Source: Solwaraspora sp. WMMA2056 (lineage in GTDB: Bacteria; Actinomycetota; Actinomycetes; Mycobacteriales; Micromonosporaceae). From it: a stretch of 64,000 bases of DNA. Under the pieces are notes generated by a model. It searched no databases. It was not told the DNA's origin and saw only the letters and a list, made by a program, of their open reading frames with translations. Positions 25,822 to 33,873 of this stretch are shown here, piece after piece. Position numbers and translations under genes: made by a program. Within the stretch, counting starts at the first letter, position 1. Each line of letters starts with the position of its first letter. The DNA lies in NCBI RefSeq assembly GCF_030345095.1, contig NZ_CP128360.1, forward strand, positions 6,324,001 through 6,388,000, given 5' to 3'.

Positions 25822-26475
25822 TCAGCTGTTCCAGTGCTGGGCGACGAGTTCGGCCGCCTGGGTCTCCCACTGGGCGTAGTGGAACGGGTACGCCGACACC
25901 TGCACGGTCTGCGCGGCCTCGGTCAGCGGCATGTCCTGCCAGCCGTCGACCTGCTTCAGCCCGTTGAGGAACGCGGTGGTCGAGTACTCGACGTCGGTGA
26001 TCTGCTCCACCGTGCCCCAACCCGACGACGGCCGCTGCTGGAACAGGCCCTGCGAGTCGTGGTCGTTACGGTCACCCAGGTGGCCCAGGTTCTCCAACTT
26101 CGACTCCTGCAGCGCGGTCGCGATCGCGACCACGGCGGCCCGCTCGTCCATGCCGGCCTTCTTCGTGGCGGCGATGATGCCCTTGACGTTGTCGGTCTGC
26201 TCGCCCGACAGGGTGATGCGGGACTGCTCGCCCTGCACACCGTGCGGGATCAGCTTGGCGGTGTCGACACTGCCGCTGTCGCTCGCGGCGGTCGCGGTGG
26301 TGGTCGACGCGGTGGCGGTGGTCGACGCGGCCTGCACGCCGGGGGTGTGCTGGGCGGCCAACGCGGGAGCGGCGATCGCCCCACCGGCCAGGGTCAGACC
26401 GGCGATACCCAGAGCGGTGCTCCGCAGGCTCGTGCGCAGGCTGGTGGCCAGGGTACGGCTGAAGATCGTGGTCAT
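25822..26475 (-). CDS. secreted lysozyme-like-fold protein
   Basis: 217 residues. The signal peptide ('LGIAGLTLAGGAIAAPALAA') is followed by a Thr/Ala-rich linker and a C-terminal domain of about 130 residues. That domain has 'AAVVAIATALQESKLENLGHLGDRND' and 'SQGLFQQRPSSGWG', typical of the lysozyme-like superfamily, with Glu of 'LQES' in the catalytic position. It may cleave peptidoglycan near the cell surface. ATG 26475 is chosen at the signal peptide; the open frame to 26532 is an unlikely extension. Upstream lies a 14-bp tandem repeat that may bind a regulator. Confidence 0.85.
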   Translation of the reverse strand: MTTIFSRTLATSLRTSLRSTALGIAGLTLAGGAIAAPALAAQHTPGVQAASTTATASTTTATAASDSGSVDTAKLIPHGVQGEQSRITLSGEQTDNVKGIIAATKKAGMDERAAVVAIATALQESKLENLGHLGDRNDHDSQGLFQQRPSSGWGTVEQITDVEYSTTAFLNGLKQVDGWQDMPLTEAAQTVQVSAYPFHYAQWETQAAELVAQHWNS

Positions 26476-26556
26476 GGGGGGTCCACCTTCCGTTTTCCGA
26501 GGGGGCACACCCTCACCCGGGCCCCGGATCATGCCGGGGCGGGCGGTGCACGGGGT

Positions 26557-26584
26557 GCGCGGTAAACGGTGTGCGGTAAACGGT
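26557..26584. repeat. 14-bp tandem direct repeat upstream of the lysozyme-like gene
   Basis: GCGCGGTAAACGGT (26557-26570) and GTGCGGTAAACGGT (26571-26584) abut with one difference, 82-109 bp upstream of the ATG. A 14-bp period would place protein sites on rotated faces, so either regulator sites or slippage is possible. The remainder of the 458-bp gap to 26933 shows only the palindrome copy 2. Confidence 0.5.
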
Positions 26585-26819
26585 CATCCGGGTGGTACCG
26601 GGCACATCCGATGACACGGCCGGTCACGCCGCCGGCACTGTCGGGCGCTGCCTTCTGCGCGTCGCGACCATGTACAACCACGCCGACCGGCCGGCCATTC
26701 CCCGCCGGGCCTGGCCCAACGGCCCACCATCTCGGCCCGCCGGCATCGCTCTGGCAGTGGCCCTGCGGTCCGCTACGTCACCGAACGTGACGGCACCACA
26801 CAGGGACAACCGTCCGGAC

Positions 26820-26880
26820 GATATACCTCAACGGAATGATTATTCCTCACAGGAATACTGCTCTACCGCAGTGCCGGTCC
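26820..26880. repeat. intergenic palindrome, copy 2 (one arm decayed)
   Basis: The centre (GGAAT-GATT-ATTCC) and the whole right arm ATTCCTCACAGGAATACTG are intact, but the left arm matches its partner at only 11 of 17 positions. The right flank (26861-26880) matches the right flank of copy 5 at about three quarters of positions, which shows the repeat unit extends past the palindrome. Confidence 0.75.
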
Positions 26881-26933
26881 GCCAGGACGCCCCGTCCGGG
26901 TGGAACGGGCAGGCGACGCCCCGGCCCGACCGA

Positions 26934-27517
26934 TCATTCCGGGGCCGGCGGCCGGCGCAGGGTCGCGTACGCCAGCGGCAACGGGTCGGGTTGACCGTCC
27001 CAGCGGCCGGTGAGCGCGGCACCGTCCGTACCACTGCCCGGCGGCTCGATCTGGCCGGGACGGCGGACGACGAGCAGTTCGACGGTCCTCGTCACGATAA
27101 CGGTCGAATCGCCGTCGATGATCCGATTTCACCGTCGATCTCGACGAATTCCGCCGCCTGTCCGGTGTCGGCCAGGATGGCGTCGGCGAGGGCGGCGGCG
27201 TAGACCGGGTCGCCGCAGCCGTCGTACACCCACCGCCGGCCGAGCACCGAGTGCTCGCAGGTGCCGATCAGCCACTCGTCCGCGCCGGGCAGCGCCGCGT
27301 CCCGGTAGGTCAGCGGGACCTGGAGGATCGGCCCCTGCCCGGCCCGGACCAGGATGGTCTCGATGCCGACCTGCCCCGCCGGGTCGTCGAAGCGGTACGC
27401 CGCGACTCGGTCCAGTTCACCCGCGCCCAGCCCTCGGGACCAGTCCCGGCCGGGTAGCCAGTCCGCCAGCAACTCGAGTTTGGTCGGCTGAATCTCCGCC
27501 CGGTACAGCAACCCCAT
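26934..27517 (-). pseudogene. maltokinase N-terminal cap-like domain protein, frameshifted
   Basis: Frame one runs from ATG 27517 ('LLYRAEIQPTKLELLADWLPG', 'GIETILVRAGQGPILQVPLTY') to 'AEFVEIDGEI' and then stops after ten unrelated codons at 27092. The expected C-terminus continues in another minus frame from about 27120 to a stop at 26934: 'TVIVTRTVELLVVRRPGQ', then 'AALTGRWDGQPDPLPLAYAT'. Together they restore the family's usual beta-rich domain (related to the cap of maltokinase, Pep2). The junction holds two close ATCGACGG repeats, so a slippage deletion is likely. A sequencing error is the alternative. Confidence 0.7.
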
Positions 27518-27548
27518 GCGCCGATGGTAAGGCGTTCACGCCGCTGGG

Positions 27549-28349
27549 TCAGGCCCACGGGTCGAAGGGGTTACCGCCCGGTTTCGTCCTGTTCAGCAGG
27601 TTTCGGAACCGATCGTCCTGATCGGTGATCTTGATGCTGGCGGAGCCGAAGTTGGCGGCCATCAGCCGGTCCCGCAGCGCGGTGCTGGGCCAACCGTTCC
27701 AGTCGACGATCGGCGGGTACCGCCAGGTGCCGTAGTGGTTCTCCGGCGGGTCGTCGTTGCTGTTGGCCAACCGGAAGTTGTGCGAACCGAAGGCGCCTTC
27801 CTTGTGGTAGACGACCTTCGGATGGGTGCCGTCGAAGCGCACCGAGGAGCGCGGATAGGTCTGCACCTCGCCGTGCACCGTACGGGACACGAAGTCGACC
27901 TGGTGCGCGGCCTGGTTGACCCAGGAGACGACGTGCTCCCAGTCGTGCCGGTGACCGCAGCAGCCCTGCACGGTCTGGTCCTTCTCGAAGTAGCTCGCGT
28001 ACACGATGGCGCACCAGCCGTTGTTGCACTTCGACCGGGCGTACGTCTGGGTGCGGTCGAGATCCTCCCGGTCCCGACAGTTGCCGTTGACCGCGCCGGT
28101 GGTGTTCAGCCCGCCGTTGAGGGTGCCGTCGGGGGCGATCGCCGCCACGGGGTAGCACCCGTCCCCGTCGTAGTCGTACGCCGGCGAGAAGGTCAGCTCG
28201 TAGCCGCCGGCGGACTGGGGCAGGTTGGGCAGGTTGGCCGCCAGTGCGGCGGTGGCCGGGGCGATCACCAGCACTGTGGACAAGGCGGCGGCCCCGATCC
28301 AGTTCCGGCGGCGAACCACCGTACGGGACGGGGCGGTGACGTGACGCAA
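27549..28349 (-). CDS. secreted NPP1/necrosis-inducing-like protein
   Basis: 266 residues. A signal peptide ('IGAAALSTVLVIAPATAALAA') is followed by the NPP1 fold. The hallmark heptapeptide GHRHDWE is present in 'GCCGHRHDWEHVVSWV', with downstream 'HPKVVYHKEGAFGSHNFRLA'. In NLP toxins the GHRHDWE loop coordinates metal near the plant sphingolipid-binding site; actinomycete members are mostly untested. Several Cys residues may form disulfides. The start is at 28349 (GTG/ATG with basic N-region). Its promoter would lie in the short gap before the SelW-like gene. Confidence 0.9.
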   Translation of the reverse strand: MRHVTAPSRTVVRRRNWIGAAALSTVLVIAPATAALAANLPNLPQSAGGYELTFSPAYDYDGDGCYPVAAIAPDGTLNGGLNTTGAVNGNCRDREDLDRTQTYARSKCNNGWCAIVYASYFEKDQTVQGCCGHRHDWEHVVSWVNQAAHQVDFVSRTVHGEVQTYPRSSVRFDGTHPKVVYHKEGAFGSHNFRLANSNDDPPENHYGTWRYPPIVDWNGWPSTALRDRLMAANFGSASIKITDQDDRFRNLLNRTKPGGNPFDPWA

Positions 28350-28452
28350 GGCGGCCTCCCTGGACGACCGAGGTGACCAGATTAGTGTGGTCGACGTCGA
28401 TATCCAAGGAGTTGACTATCGATGGCCGTACGGTGGACGGCTGAGCTACTGC

Positions 28453-28752
28453 TCAGCCTGGACGCGACGCCGCCCGGTCGCTGTGACCGAGGCTGAGGTC
28501 GGGCGCGATGCGGTCCCGGACCAGTCGCTTCAGCTCCGGGATGTCCGGGAAGCCGGTCTCCGCACGCGACCAGATCGTCTCGCCGTCGAGCCGGACCTCG
28601 AAGATCCCGCCGGTACCCGGCACCAGGGCCACCTCGCCGAGTCGCAGCGCGAAGGTGGTGAGCAGCTCCTGTGCCGTCCACGCCGCCCGCAGCATCCAGC
28701 GACACTGCGTGCAGTACTCGATCTCCAGCCGGGGCTGTTTCGTGGTGGTCAC
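28453..28752 (-). CDS. SelT/SelW/SelH-family Rdx protein
   Basis: 99 residues. The thioredoxin-like motif is 'LEIEYCTQCRWMLRAAW' (C-x-x-C in place of the Sec-containing C-x-x-U), followed by 'VALVPGTGGIFEVRLDGETIW' and 'FPDIPELKRLVRDRI', matching the Rdx family in length and order. A small cytoplasmic redox protein is likely. The start GTG 28752 is inferred from the strand before the C-x-x-C; the open frame beyond (to 29061) overlaps the divergent XRE gene and is a shadow. Only 47 bp separate it from that divergent gene. Confidence 0.85.
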   Translation of the reverse strand: MTTTKQPRLEIEYCTQCRWMLRAAWTAQELLTTFALRLGEVALVPGTGGIFEVRLDGETIWSRAETGFPDIPELKRLVRDRIAPDLSLGHSDRAASRPG

Positions 28753-28799
28753 CAACCGAGTATGCCTGCGCCGACCACCGGGGCGGCAAACTTGTCGCC

Positions 28800-29465
28800 A
28801 TGGGCGACGACCGCGATCACCTCGACGACCTCGACCTCGACCGGGCGCTCGATTCGGTCGGCCCCCGGCTGCGGGCGCTGCGCAGGCAGCGCGGCACGAC
28901 GCTCGCCGAACTGTCGGCCGCCACTGGCATTTCGGTGAGCACCCTGTCCCGGCTGGAGTCCGGTGCCCGCCGCCCCACCCTCGAACTGCTGCTGCCCCTC
29001 GCCCGGGCCCACGGAGTGAGCCTGGACGAGCTGGTCGACGCGCCGCCGACCGGCGACCCACGCATCCACCTGCGCCCGGTCACCCGACATGGGATGACCG
29101 TCCTTCCGCTCACCCAGCGGGCGGGCGGCATCCAGGCGTACAAGCTGATCATCCCGCCGCGCAGCCCACGCCGGGTGCCGGAGCTGAAGACCCACGAAGG
29201 CTACGAATGGCTGTACGTCCTCGACGGGCGGCTGCGCGTCCTGCTCGGCGAGCACGACCTGGTCCTCTCCCCCGGTGAGGCGGCGGAGTTCGACACCCGG
29301 GTGCCGCACTGGTTCGGCGCGGTCGGCGACGAGCCGGTCGAGTTCCTCAGCCTCTTCGGGCAGCAGGGTGAACGCGCCCACCTGCGGGCCCGCCCCCGGG
29401 CCAGAGCGGGATCCGGGGAGAGTCCCCGGTCCAGCGGCGGGTCCGGGGAGGGCGGGACGCCCTGA
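28800..29465 (+). CDS. XRE-family regulator with C-terminal cupin domain
   Basis: 221 residues. The helix-turn-helix ('LRALRRQRGTTLAELSAATG', 'STLSRLESGARRPTLELLLPLA') is followed by a cupin sensor domain ('THEGYEWLYVLDGRLRVLLGE', 'LSPGEAAEFDTRVPHWFGAV'). Such regulators bind a small ligand in the cupin and control nearby transporters or catabolic genes. ATG 28800 precedes the helical N-terminus. Its stop overlaps the likely start of the MFS gene, so it probably controls the exporter it is co-transcribed with. Confidence 0.9.
   Translation: MGDDRDHLDDLDLDRALDSVGPRLRALRRQRGTTLAELSAATGISVSTLSRLESGARRPTLELLLPLARAHGVSLDELVDAPPTGDPRIHLRPVTRHGMTVLPLTQRAGGIQAYKLIIPPRSPRRVPELKTHEGYEWLYVLDGRLRVLLGEHDLVLSPGEAAEFDTRVPHWFGAVGDEPVEFLSLFGQQGERAHLRARPRARAGSGESPRSSGGSGEGGTP
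29445..29452 (+). promoter_or_regulatory. ribosome binding site before a probable CTG start
   Basis: GGGGAGGG lies 9 nt before CTG 29462, in the end of the XRE gene. No comparable site precedes the in-frame ATG at 29528, which supports the upstream start. Confidence 0.5.
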
Positions 29466-30640
29466 ACCGCGTACGCGTTTGGGCCGCGCTCGGCTTCGTC
29501 TGCGTCGCCGTCGGCCTGTCGACCGCGATGGCTTCGCCGTACCTGACCCTGTTTCTCGACGACGCGGTCCGGGCCAGCGCTGGGCAGATCGCGCTGTGCC
29601 TGGTCGCCGCCCCGGTCTCGGCGGTGGTGATCGCCACCGTGGTCGGGCGGCTGTCCGACCGGCTGACGAGCCGCCGGTGGCTGCTCGTCGCCGCCGCATC
29701 GGCCGGGTGCCTGTCCAGCGCGCTCACCTCGGTCGTACGGGACTTCCCGGTCTTTCTGCTCATCACGGTCACGCTGACCGCGTCGGCGCAGGTGCTGGTC
29801 CCGCAGATGTTCGCCTACGCCCGGGAGGCGCTGGCCGACTCCGCGCGGATCGCGATGGCGATGAGCACGTTCCGTACGCTGTTCTCCATCGCCTGGGTGG
29901 CCGGCCCGCCGCTGGCGTCGCTGCTGCTCACCACCGGCGGGTTCCGGCTCACCTACGCCGCGTCCGCCCTGGTGTACGCCGTCGCCGCCGTCGCCGTCCT
30001 ACTCGCCTTGCGGCACCGTCGTCGCCCGGACGCCGGCGGGGCGTCGGACACCCACCGGTACGGGGCGGACGCCCCCCGCCGGACCATCTGGTTGAGCGTC
30101 GCCGCGTTCGTGCTGACCTGGGCCGCCAGCAACCTCGCCATCCAGGCGCTGCCGCTGCACGTCACCCGGGACCTGGGGGCCGGTGTCGGGGCCGCCGGGC
30201 TGCTGCTGGGCCTGTGCGCCGGCCTGGAGATCCCGCTGATCCTCGGCTTCGGCTGGCTGTCCACCCGGCTCCCGGTGCACCGGCTGCTGCTCGTCGGAGC
30301 CGGCTGCGGAGCGGCGTACATGACGGTCGTCGCCGTCTCGGACCAGGTGTGGCCGCTGCTGGTCGGGCAGCTGCTCAACGCGGCGTCGATCGCCGCGCTC
30401 GGCGGTCTCGGCATCACCTACATGCAGGACATGCTGCCCCGGCACCAGGGGCGGGCCTCGACCCTCTACTCGAACGCCATCCCCACCGGGGCGCTGCTCG
30501 CCGGCCCGGTCCTCGGCGCCGCCCAGCACACTGGCTACCGGATGCCGTACGCGGTCGGTGCCCTGCTCTACGTGGGAACGCTCGGATTGCTGCTGCTCGC
30601 CCGCCGCCGGCCCGACCCGGCAGTACCCGTCACCCAGTGA
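29462..30640 (+). CDS. MFS transporter (sugar-efflux-like), probable CTG start
   Basis: About 392 residues with twelve membrane segments and the MFS loop motif 'VGRLSDRLTSRRWLL' between helices 2 and 3. The pattern is like SetA-type efflux carriers. The first ATG (29528) would cut into helix 1: 'VWAALGFVCVAVGLSTAM' lies just before it in frame. No ATG, GTG or TTG codon is available in frame upstream; CTG 29462 overlaps the previous stop (CTGA) and has a GGGGAGGG site. Substrate unknown. It is co-transcribed with the XRE-cupin regulator. Confidence 0.75.
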   Translation: MNRVRVWAALGFVCVAVGLSTAMASPYLTLFLDDAVRASAGQIALCLVAAPVSAVVIATVVGRLSDRLTSRRWLLVAAASAGCLSSALTSVVRDFPVFLLITVTLTASAQVLVPQMFAYAREALADSARIAMAMSTFRTLFSIAWVAGPPLASLLLTTGGFRLTYAASALVYAVAAVAVLLALRHRRRPDAGGASDTHRYGADAPRRTIWLSVAAFVLTWAASNLAIQALPLHVTRDLGAGVGAAGLLLGLCAGLEIPLILGFGWLSTRLPVHRLLLVGAGCGAAYMTVVAVSDQVWPLLVGQLLNAASIAALGGLGITYMQDMLPRHQGRASTLYSNAIPTGALLAGPVLGAAQHTGYRMPYAVGALLYVGTLGLLLLARRRPDPAVPVTQ

Positions 30641-30681
30641 GGCGTCAGGCCGGGGACGACGTCAGCCCGGGGACGACGACG

Positions 30682-31506
30682 TCAGTTCGCGTACGTGGCG
30701 AGCAGTTGCAGCCGTTCGGCGTCGGCGCTGCCCGGCGCGGCCGTGTAGACGATCAGGATCGGCCCGGAGCGCCCCGGCGGGGTGTAGGCGTCCCAGTCCA
30801 GCCGCAGGTCACCGACCAGCGGATGTGGGAACGTCTTGCTGCCGCTGACCGACTCGCGTACGTCGTGGCGGGCCCAGAGCTGGCGGAACTCGTCGCTGCG
30901 GATACTGAGCGTGCCGACGATCTCCCGGGCGCGCGGGTGCTCCGGGTCGGCGGCGACCGCCGCCCGCAGGAAGCCCAGATAGTCCAGCACGGTCTCCTCC
31001 CAGCCGAGGCAGCGGCCGTGCGCCTGCGCATGGTCGAACATGTCGATCAGCGCGTTGGTCGGCCCGATGCCCGGGTAGAGGGCGGCGGCCATGGCGTTCC
31101 AGGCGAGCAGATCCAGGTGGCGGCTGACCACCACGGCCGGGGTGTGCAGGCTGTGCAGCAGCCGGCGGGTGCTCTCCGGCACGGTCACCCGGGTGGGTCG
31201 GCGCGGGGCCGGCGGCTGCTGCGCCCGGCGGGCCAGGGCCCGCAGGTGCCGGGTCTCCTCGGCGTTGAGCGCCAGGGCGCGGGCGATGCCGGTCAGTACG
31301 TCGTCGGAGGGCCGGACGTCGCGCCCCTGCTCCAGCCGCTGGTAGTAGTCGGTGCTCACCCCGGCGAGCAGCGCCAGCTCCTCGCGGCGCAGCCCGGCGA
31401 CCCGACGGCGTGGGCCGGGGGCCAGTCCGATCTCCTCCGGCCGCAGCCGGGAACGTCGGTTGCGTAGGAAGTCGGCCAGTTCGCGGGCGTAGACGGTGCT
31501 CGTCAC
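30682..31506 (-). CDS. helix-turn-helix regulator with MmyB-like ligand-binding domain
   Basis: 274 residues. The XRE DNA-binding domain ('RVAGLRREELALLAGVSTDYYQRLEQGRD') precedes the MmyB-like PAS-related domain ('LHSLHTPAVVVSRHLDLLAWNAMAAALYPG', conserved 'W-N' and 'FDHAQAH'). Such regulators repress a divergent oxidoreductase gene and respond to a fatty acid or quinone-like ligand. Here the divergent SDR at 31610 is the expected target. GTG 31506 starts a short basic leader. The intergenic region of about 100 bp probably holds both promoters. Confidence 0.9.
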   Translation of the reverse strand: MTSTVYARELADFLRNRRSRLRPEEIGLAPGPRRRVAGLRREELALLAGVSTDYYQRLEQGRDVRPSDDVLTGIARALALNAEETRHLRALARRAQQPPAPRRPTRVTVPESTRRLLHSLHTPAVVVSRHLDLLAWNAMAAALYPGIGPTNALIDMFDHAQAHGRCLGWEETVLDYLGFLRAAVAADPEHPRAREIVGTLSIRSDEFRQLWARHDVRESVSGSKTFPHPLVGDLRLDWDAYTPPGRSGPILIVYTAAPGSADAERLQLLATYAN

Positions 31507-31609
31507 ACCATCGAGTGTGCCGGTCGACGCACCCCGCAGGGTAGGTCCCGTGGTCCCAGGTTGGTCAGGTCTGCCCGGCGGCGCGTCCGGCCACCTAGCG
31601 TCGGCGGTC

Positions 31610-32533
31610 ATGCAGGACATACGGAACTGGACCGCAGAGCAGATCCCCGACCAGCATGGCCGCCGCGCGGTGGTGACCGGCGCGAACTCCGGTGTGGGGC
31701 GGGTGACCGCGCTGGAGCTGGCCCGGCACGGGGCCGCCGTCGTGCTGGCGGTACGTAACGTGCCGGACGGCGAGGAGGCGGCCGGCGTGATCCGGCGCGA
31801 GGTGCCGGGCGCCGACGTCGAGGTACGGCGACTCGACCTGGCGTCACTCGACTCGATCCGGTCCTTCGCCGCCGACTTCACCGGCGGGCTCGACCTGCTG
31901 GTCAACAACGCCGGGCTGGTGCTGACCGGCCCGCGACCGCCGCTGACCGTCGATGGGTTCGACCTGCAGGTGGGCACCAACGCGCTCGGGCCGTACGCGC
32001 TGACCGGGCTGCTGCTGGACCGGTTGGCCGCCGGGAAGGAGCCCCGGGTGGTGACCGTGTCGTCGATCGTGCACAAGCAGCGCAACCTGGACCTGAACGA
32101 TCTGATGATGGAGCGTTCCTACACCGGCAACCGGGCGTACGCGTTGTCGAAGCTGGTCGGCACGATCCTCGGCCTGGAGCTGGACCGGCGGCTGCGGGCC
32201 GGCGGGTCGCCGGTGGTCAGCGTGCTGGCCCACCCCGGCATGACCCGTACCAACCTGACTCCGCGCGCGATGGCCGACCGGGGCCGGCTGATGCGCGCTG
32301 GCGGCCGGTTGCTGTCGCTGATGGTCAGCGGGGTCGAGTCCGGGGCCCGGCCCCAGCTGTACGCGGCGACCGCTCCCGGCGTGCGGGGTGGGCAGTTCTT
32401 CGGGCCGGGCGGGTTCCAGGAGATCCGTGGCCCGGTCACCGAGGTGCGGGCCAGCGCCCAGGCCCGGGATCCGGGCAACGGCCGCCGGATGTGGGCGGCG
32501 GCAGCCCGGCTCACCGGCGTCGCGTACCTCTGA
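31610..32533 (+). CDS. short-chain dehydrogenase/reductase
   Basis: 307 residues, classical/extended SDR. Cofactor motif T-G-x-x-x-G-x-G is 'VVTGANSGVGRVTALELARHG'; 'LDLLVNNAGLV' is the N-N-A-G motif; the active site is Ser of 'VTVSSIVH' and Y-x-x-x-K in 'YALSKLVG'. It resembles retinol-dehydrogenase/light-dependent protochlorophyllide-like SDRs annotated broadly as oxidoreductases. The cofactor and substrate cannot be specified. ATG 31610 is at the start of homology. Divergent from the MmyB-type regulator. Confidence 0.9.
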   Translation: MQDIRNWTAEQIPDQHGRRAVVTGANSGVGRVTALELARHGAAVVLAVRNVPDGEEAAGVIRREVPGADVEVRRLDLASLDSIRSFAADFTGGLDLLVNNAGLVLTGPRPPLTVDGFDLQVGTNALGPYALTGLLLDRLAAGKEPRVVTVSSIVHKQRNLDLNDLMMERSYTGNRAYALSKLVGTILGLELDRRLRAGGSPVVSVLAHPGMTRTNLTPRAMADRGRLMRAGGRLLSLMVSGVESGARPQLYAATAPGVRGGQFFGPGGFQEIRGPVTEVRASAQARDPGNGRRMWAAAARLTGVAYL

Positions 32534-32641
32534 CGCGGCCCGGCGCACCGGCGGTGCGCACGTTCGCGGCGGCGCGCACGTCGTGGCGGTGCCGCCGGCC
32601 GGGACGCTGGGGCTGGGTGGCGACAGGTAGTGCCGCTCAAC

Positions 32642-32681
32642 AGTATTCCTGTGAGGAATGATTATTCCTCACAGGAATACT
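32642..32681. repeat. intergenic palindrome, copy 3
   Basis: Two perfect 18-nt arms (AGTATTCCTGTGAGGAAT and complement) around GATT, 108 bp after the SDR stop and 91 bp before the SRPBCC gene. The surrounding 238-bp gap holds nothing else recognisable. Confidence 0.88.
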
Positions 32682-32772
32682 CGCTGATACACATCTGCCG
32701 ATCGGCCCGCCGATCACGCTGAGCGACACGCGCTGAACGCAGACCAGGGCCAGGCCCGCTACGCTGGCCGCC

Positions 32773-33234
32773 GTGACCCGTACCGATTCGGCAGCCCGGG
32801 TGATGTCCGCCCCGGTCGCGCGCGTCTACGCCGCTCTGGTCGACCCGGCCGCGCTCACCGCGTGGCTGCCGCCGCAGGGGATGGCGGGCCGGTTCGAGCG
32901 GTTCGACGCCCGGCCCGGCGGCGGCTACCGGCTGGTCCTGACCTACGCCGACGCGTCGGCCGCGCCGGGCAAGGCGACCGCCGACTCCGACATCGTCGAG
33001 GCCCGCTTCGTCGACCTCGTCCCCGGCGTACGGGTCGTGCAGGCCGTCGACTTCGTCGCCGACGATCCGGCGTACGCCGGCACGATGACCATGACCTGGG
33101 AGGTGACCGCCGTCGACGGCGGCACCCGGGTGGCGATTCGCGCCGAGGACGTACCGGCCGGCATCAGCGCGGCGGACCACGCCGCCGGCCTCGCCTCCTC
33201 GCTGGCGAACCTCGCCACGTACGTCGAGCGGTAG
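32773..33234 (+). CDS. SRPBCC-family protein (AHSA1-like)
   Basis: 153 residues with the Activator of Hsp90 ATPase 1-like pattern: 'AARVMSAPVARVYAALVDPAALTAWLPPQGM', 'GGGYRLVLTYAD', 'ARFVDLVPGVRVVQAVDF' and 'MTMTWEVTAVDGGTRVAI'. The ligand or partner is unknown. GTG 32773 is the start of the homology. Confidence 0.88.
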   Translation: MTRTDSAARVMSAPVARVYAALVDPAALTAWLPPQGMAGRFERFDARPGGGYRLVLTYADASAAPGKATADSDIVEARFVDLVPGVRVVQAVDFVADDPAYAGTMTMTWEVTAVDGGTRVAIRAEDVPAGISAADHAAGLASSLANLATYVER

Positions 33235-33258
33235 CCTCCGCCGGCTAACCGAGACCGG

Positions 33259-33873
33259 TCACGCCCAATGGCCAGGAGACAGCAGTGGCGTCGCCTCAAT
33301 CGGCTGCAGCCCGTCGTCCAAGCCACGGAGGCGCTGGTAGATGTCACGCATGGCGGCTCGGTCCGGAATGTGTTGCGTGCCGGCCGCCCGCTGCAGCACC
33401 GTCAGCGTGCTGACCAGTCGGATCGACCCGACTGGCTGACCGGCGGCATGGAGTTGTCGCAACCGACCGATTTCAGCGGCTGCGATCCGGGCTCCCGCTC
33501 CGTCGTCGATGAGCACGGACATCGCTGCGCCCGCTTCTGCTGCGACGACAGCGTGCGCCACCACCATGATTTCGCCCAGATCTTTCGGCTGTTGCATCCG
33601 TTTCTGCATCGGTTGCTGGGTCATCCGGCGTACGGCCACCGCAAGTTCTGGCGTTTCATCGTCAGACAGCACCTGGATCCACCGTGGCGTCAGTTTGCGC
33701 CACACACTGCCTGCCGTGCGGAATCGTGGGTCCGCCCGCGCCTTGCGCAGCACCTCGTCCTGCACCGTCTCCGGGGCACTCAACGGCCCGAGGACACCGA
33801 TGAGGAGCCGTTCCTTGTTGATCGACAGGAAGTTCAGACCAGGGCCTGCATCGATGATCGGCCGTGGGCTCAT
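33259..33873 (-). CDS. PIN-like domain protein, third gene of XRE-ImmA operon
   Basis: 204 residues. The N-terminus 'RPIIDAGPGLNFLSINKERLL' has the first PIN-type Asp, followed by 'APETVQDEVLRKA', a second acidic cluster 'KDLGEIMVVAHAVVAAEAGA' and 'SVLIDDGAGARIAAAE', the last Asp pair. These match the four acidic positions of PIN ribonucleases, so it is probably the effector (RNase toxin) of the operon. ATG 33873 overlaps the ImmA stop (ATGA). It is lower in strong GC bias than neighbouring housekeeping genes, consistent with an acquired element. Confidence 0.65.
   Translation of the reverse strand: MSPRPIIDAGPGLNFLSINKERLLIGVLGPLSAPETVQDEVLRKARADPRFRTAGSVWRKLTPRWIQVLSDDETPELAVAVRRMTQQPMQKRMQQPKDLGEIMVVAHAVVAAEAGAAMSVLIDDGAGARIAAAEIGRLRQLHAAGQPVGSIRLVSTLTVLQRAAGTQHIPDRAAMRDIYQRLRGLDDGLQPIEATPLLSPGHWA

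Noticed and set aside
26476-26640. Possible c-di-AMP (ydaO-type) riboswitch before the lysozyme-like gene
   Set aside because: Considered because such riboswitches control cell-wall hydrolases in actinomycetes, but the conserved core elements could not be matched.
26592-27203. Open frames running through palindrome copies and encoding NDYSSQEY-like peptides
   Set aside because: The same peptide appears wherever the palindrome is read in that frame; it reflects the repeat, not a protein family.
30641-30681. Terminator between the MFS and MmyB genes
   Set aside because: The gap contains a direct repeat (GTCAG-CCGGGGACGAC) but no stem of convincing length.
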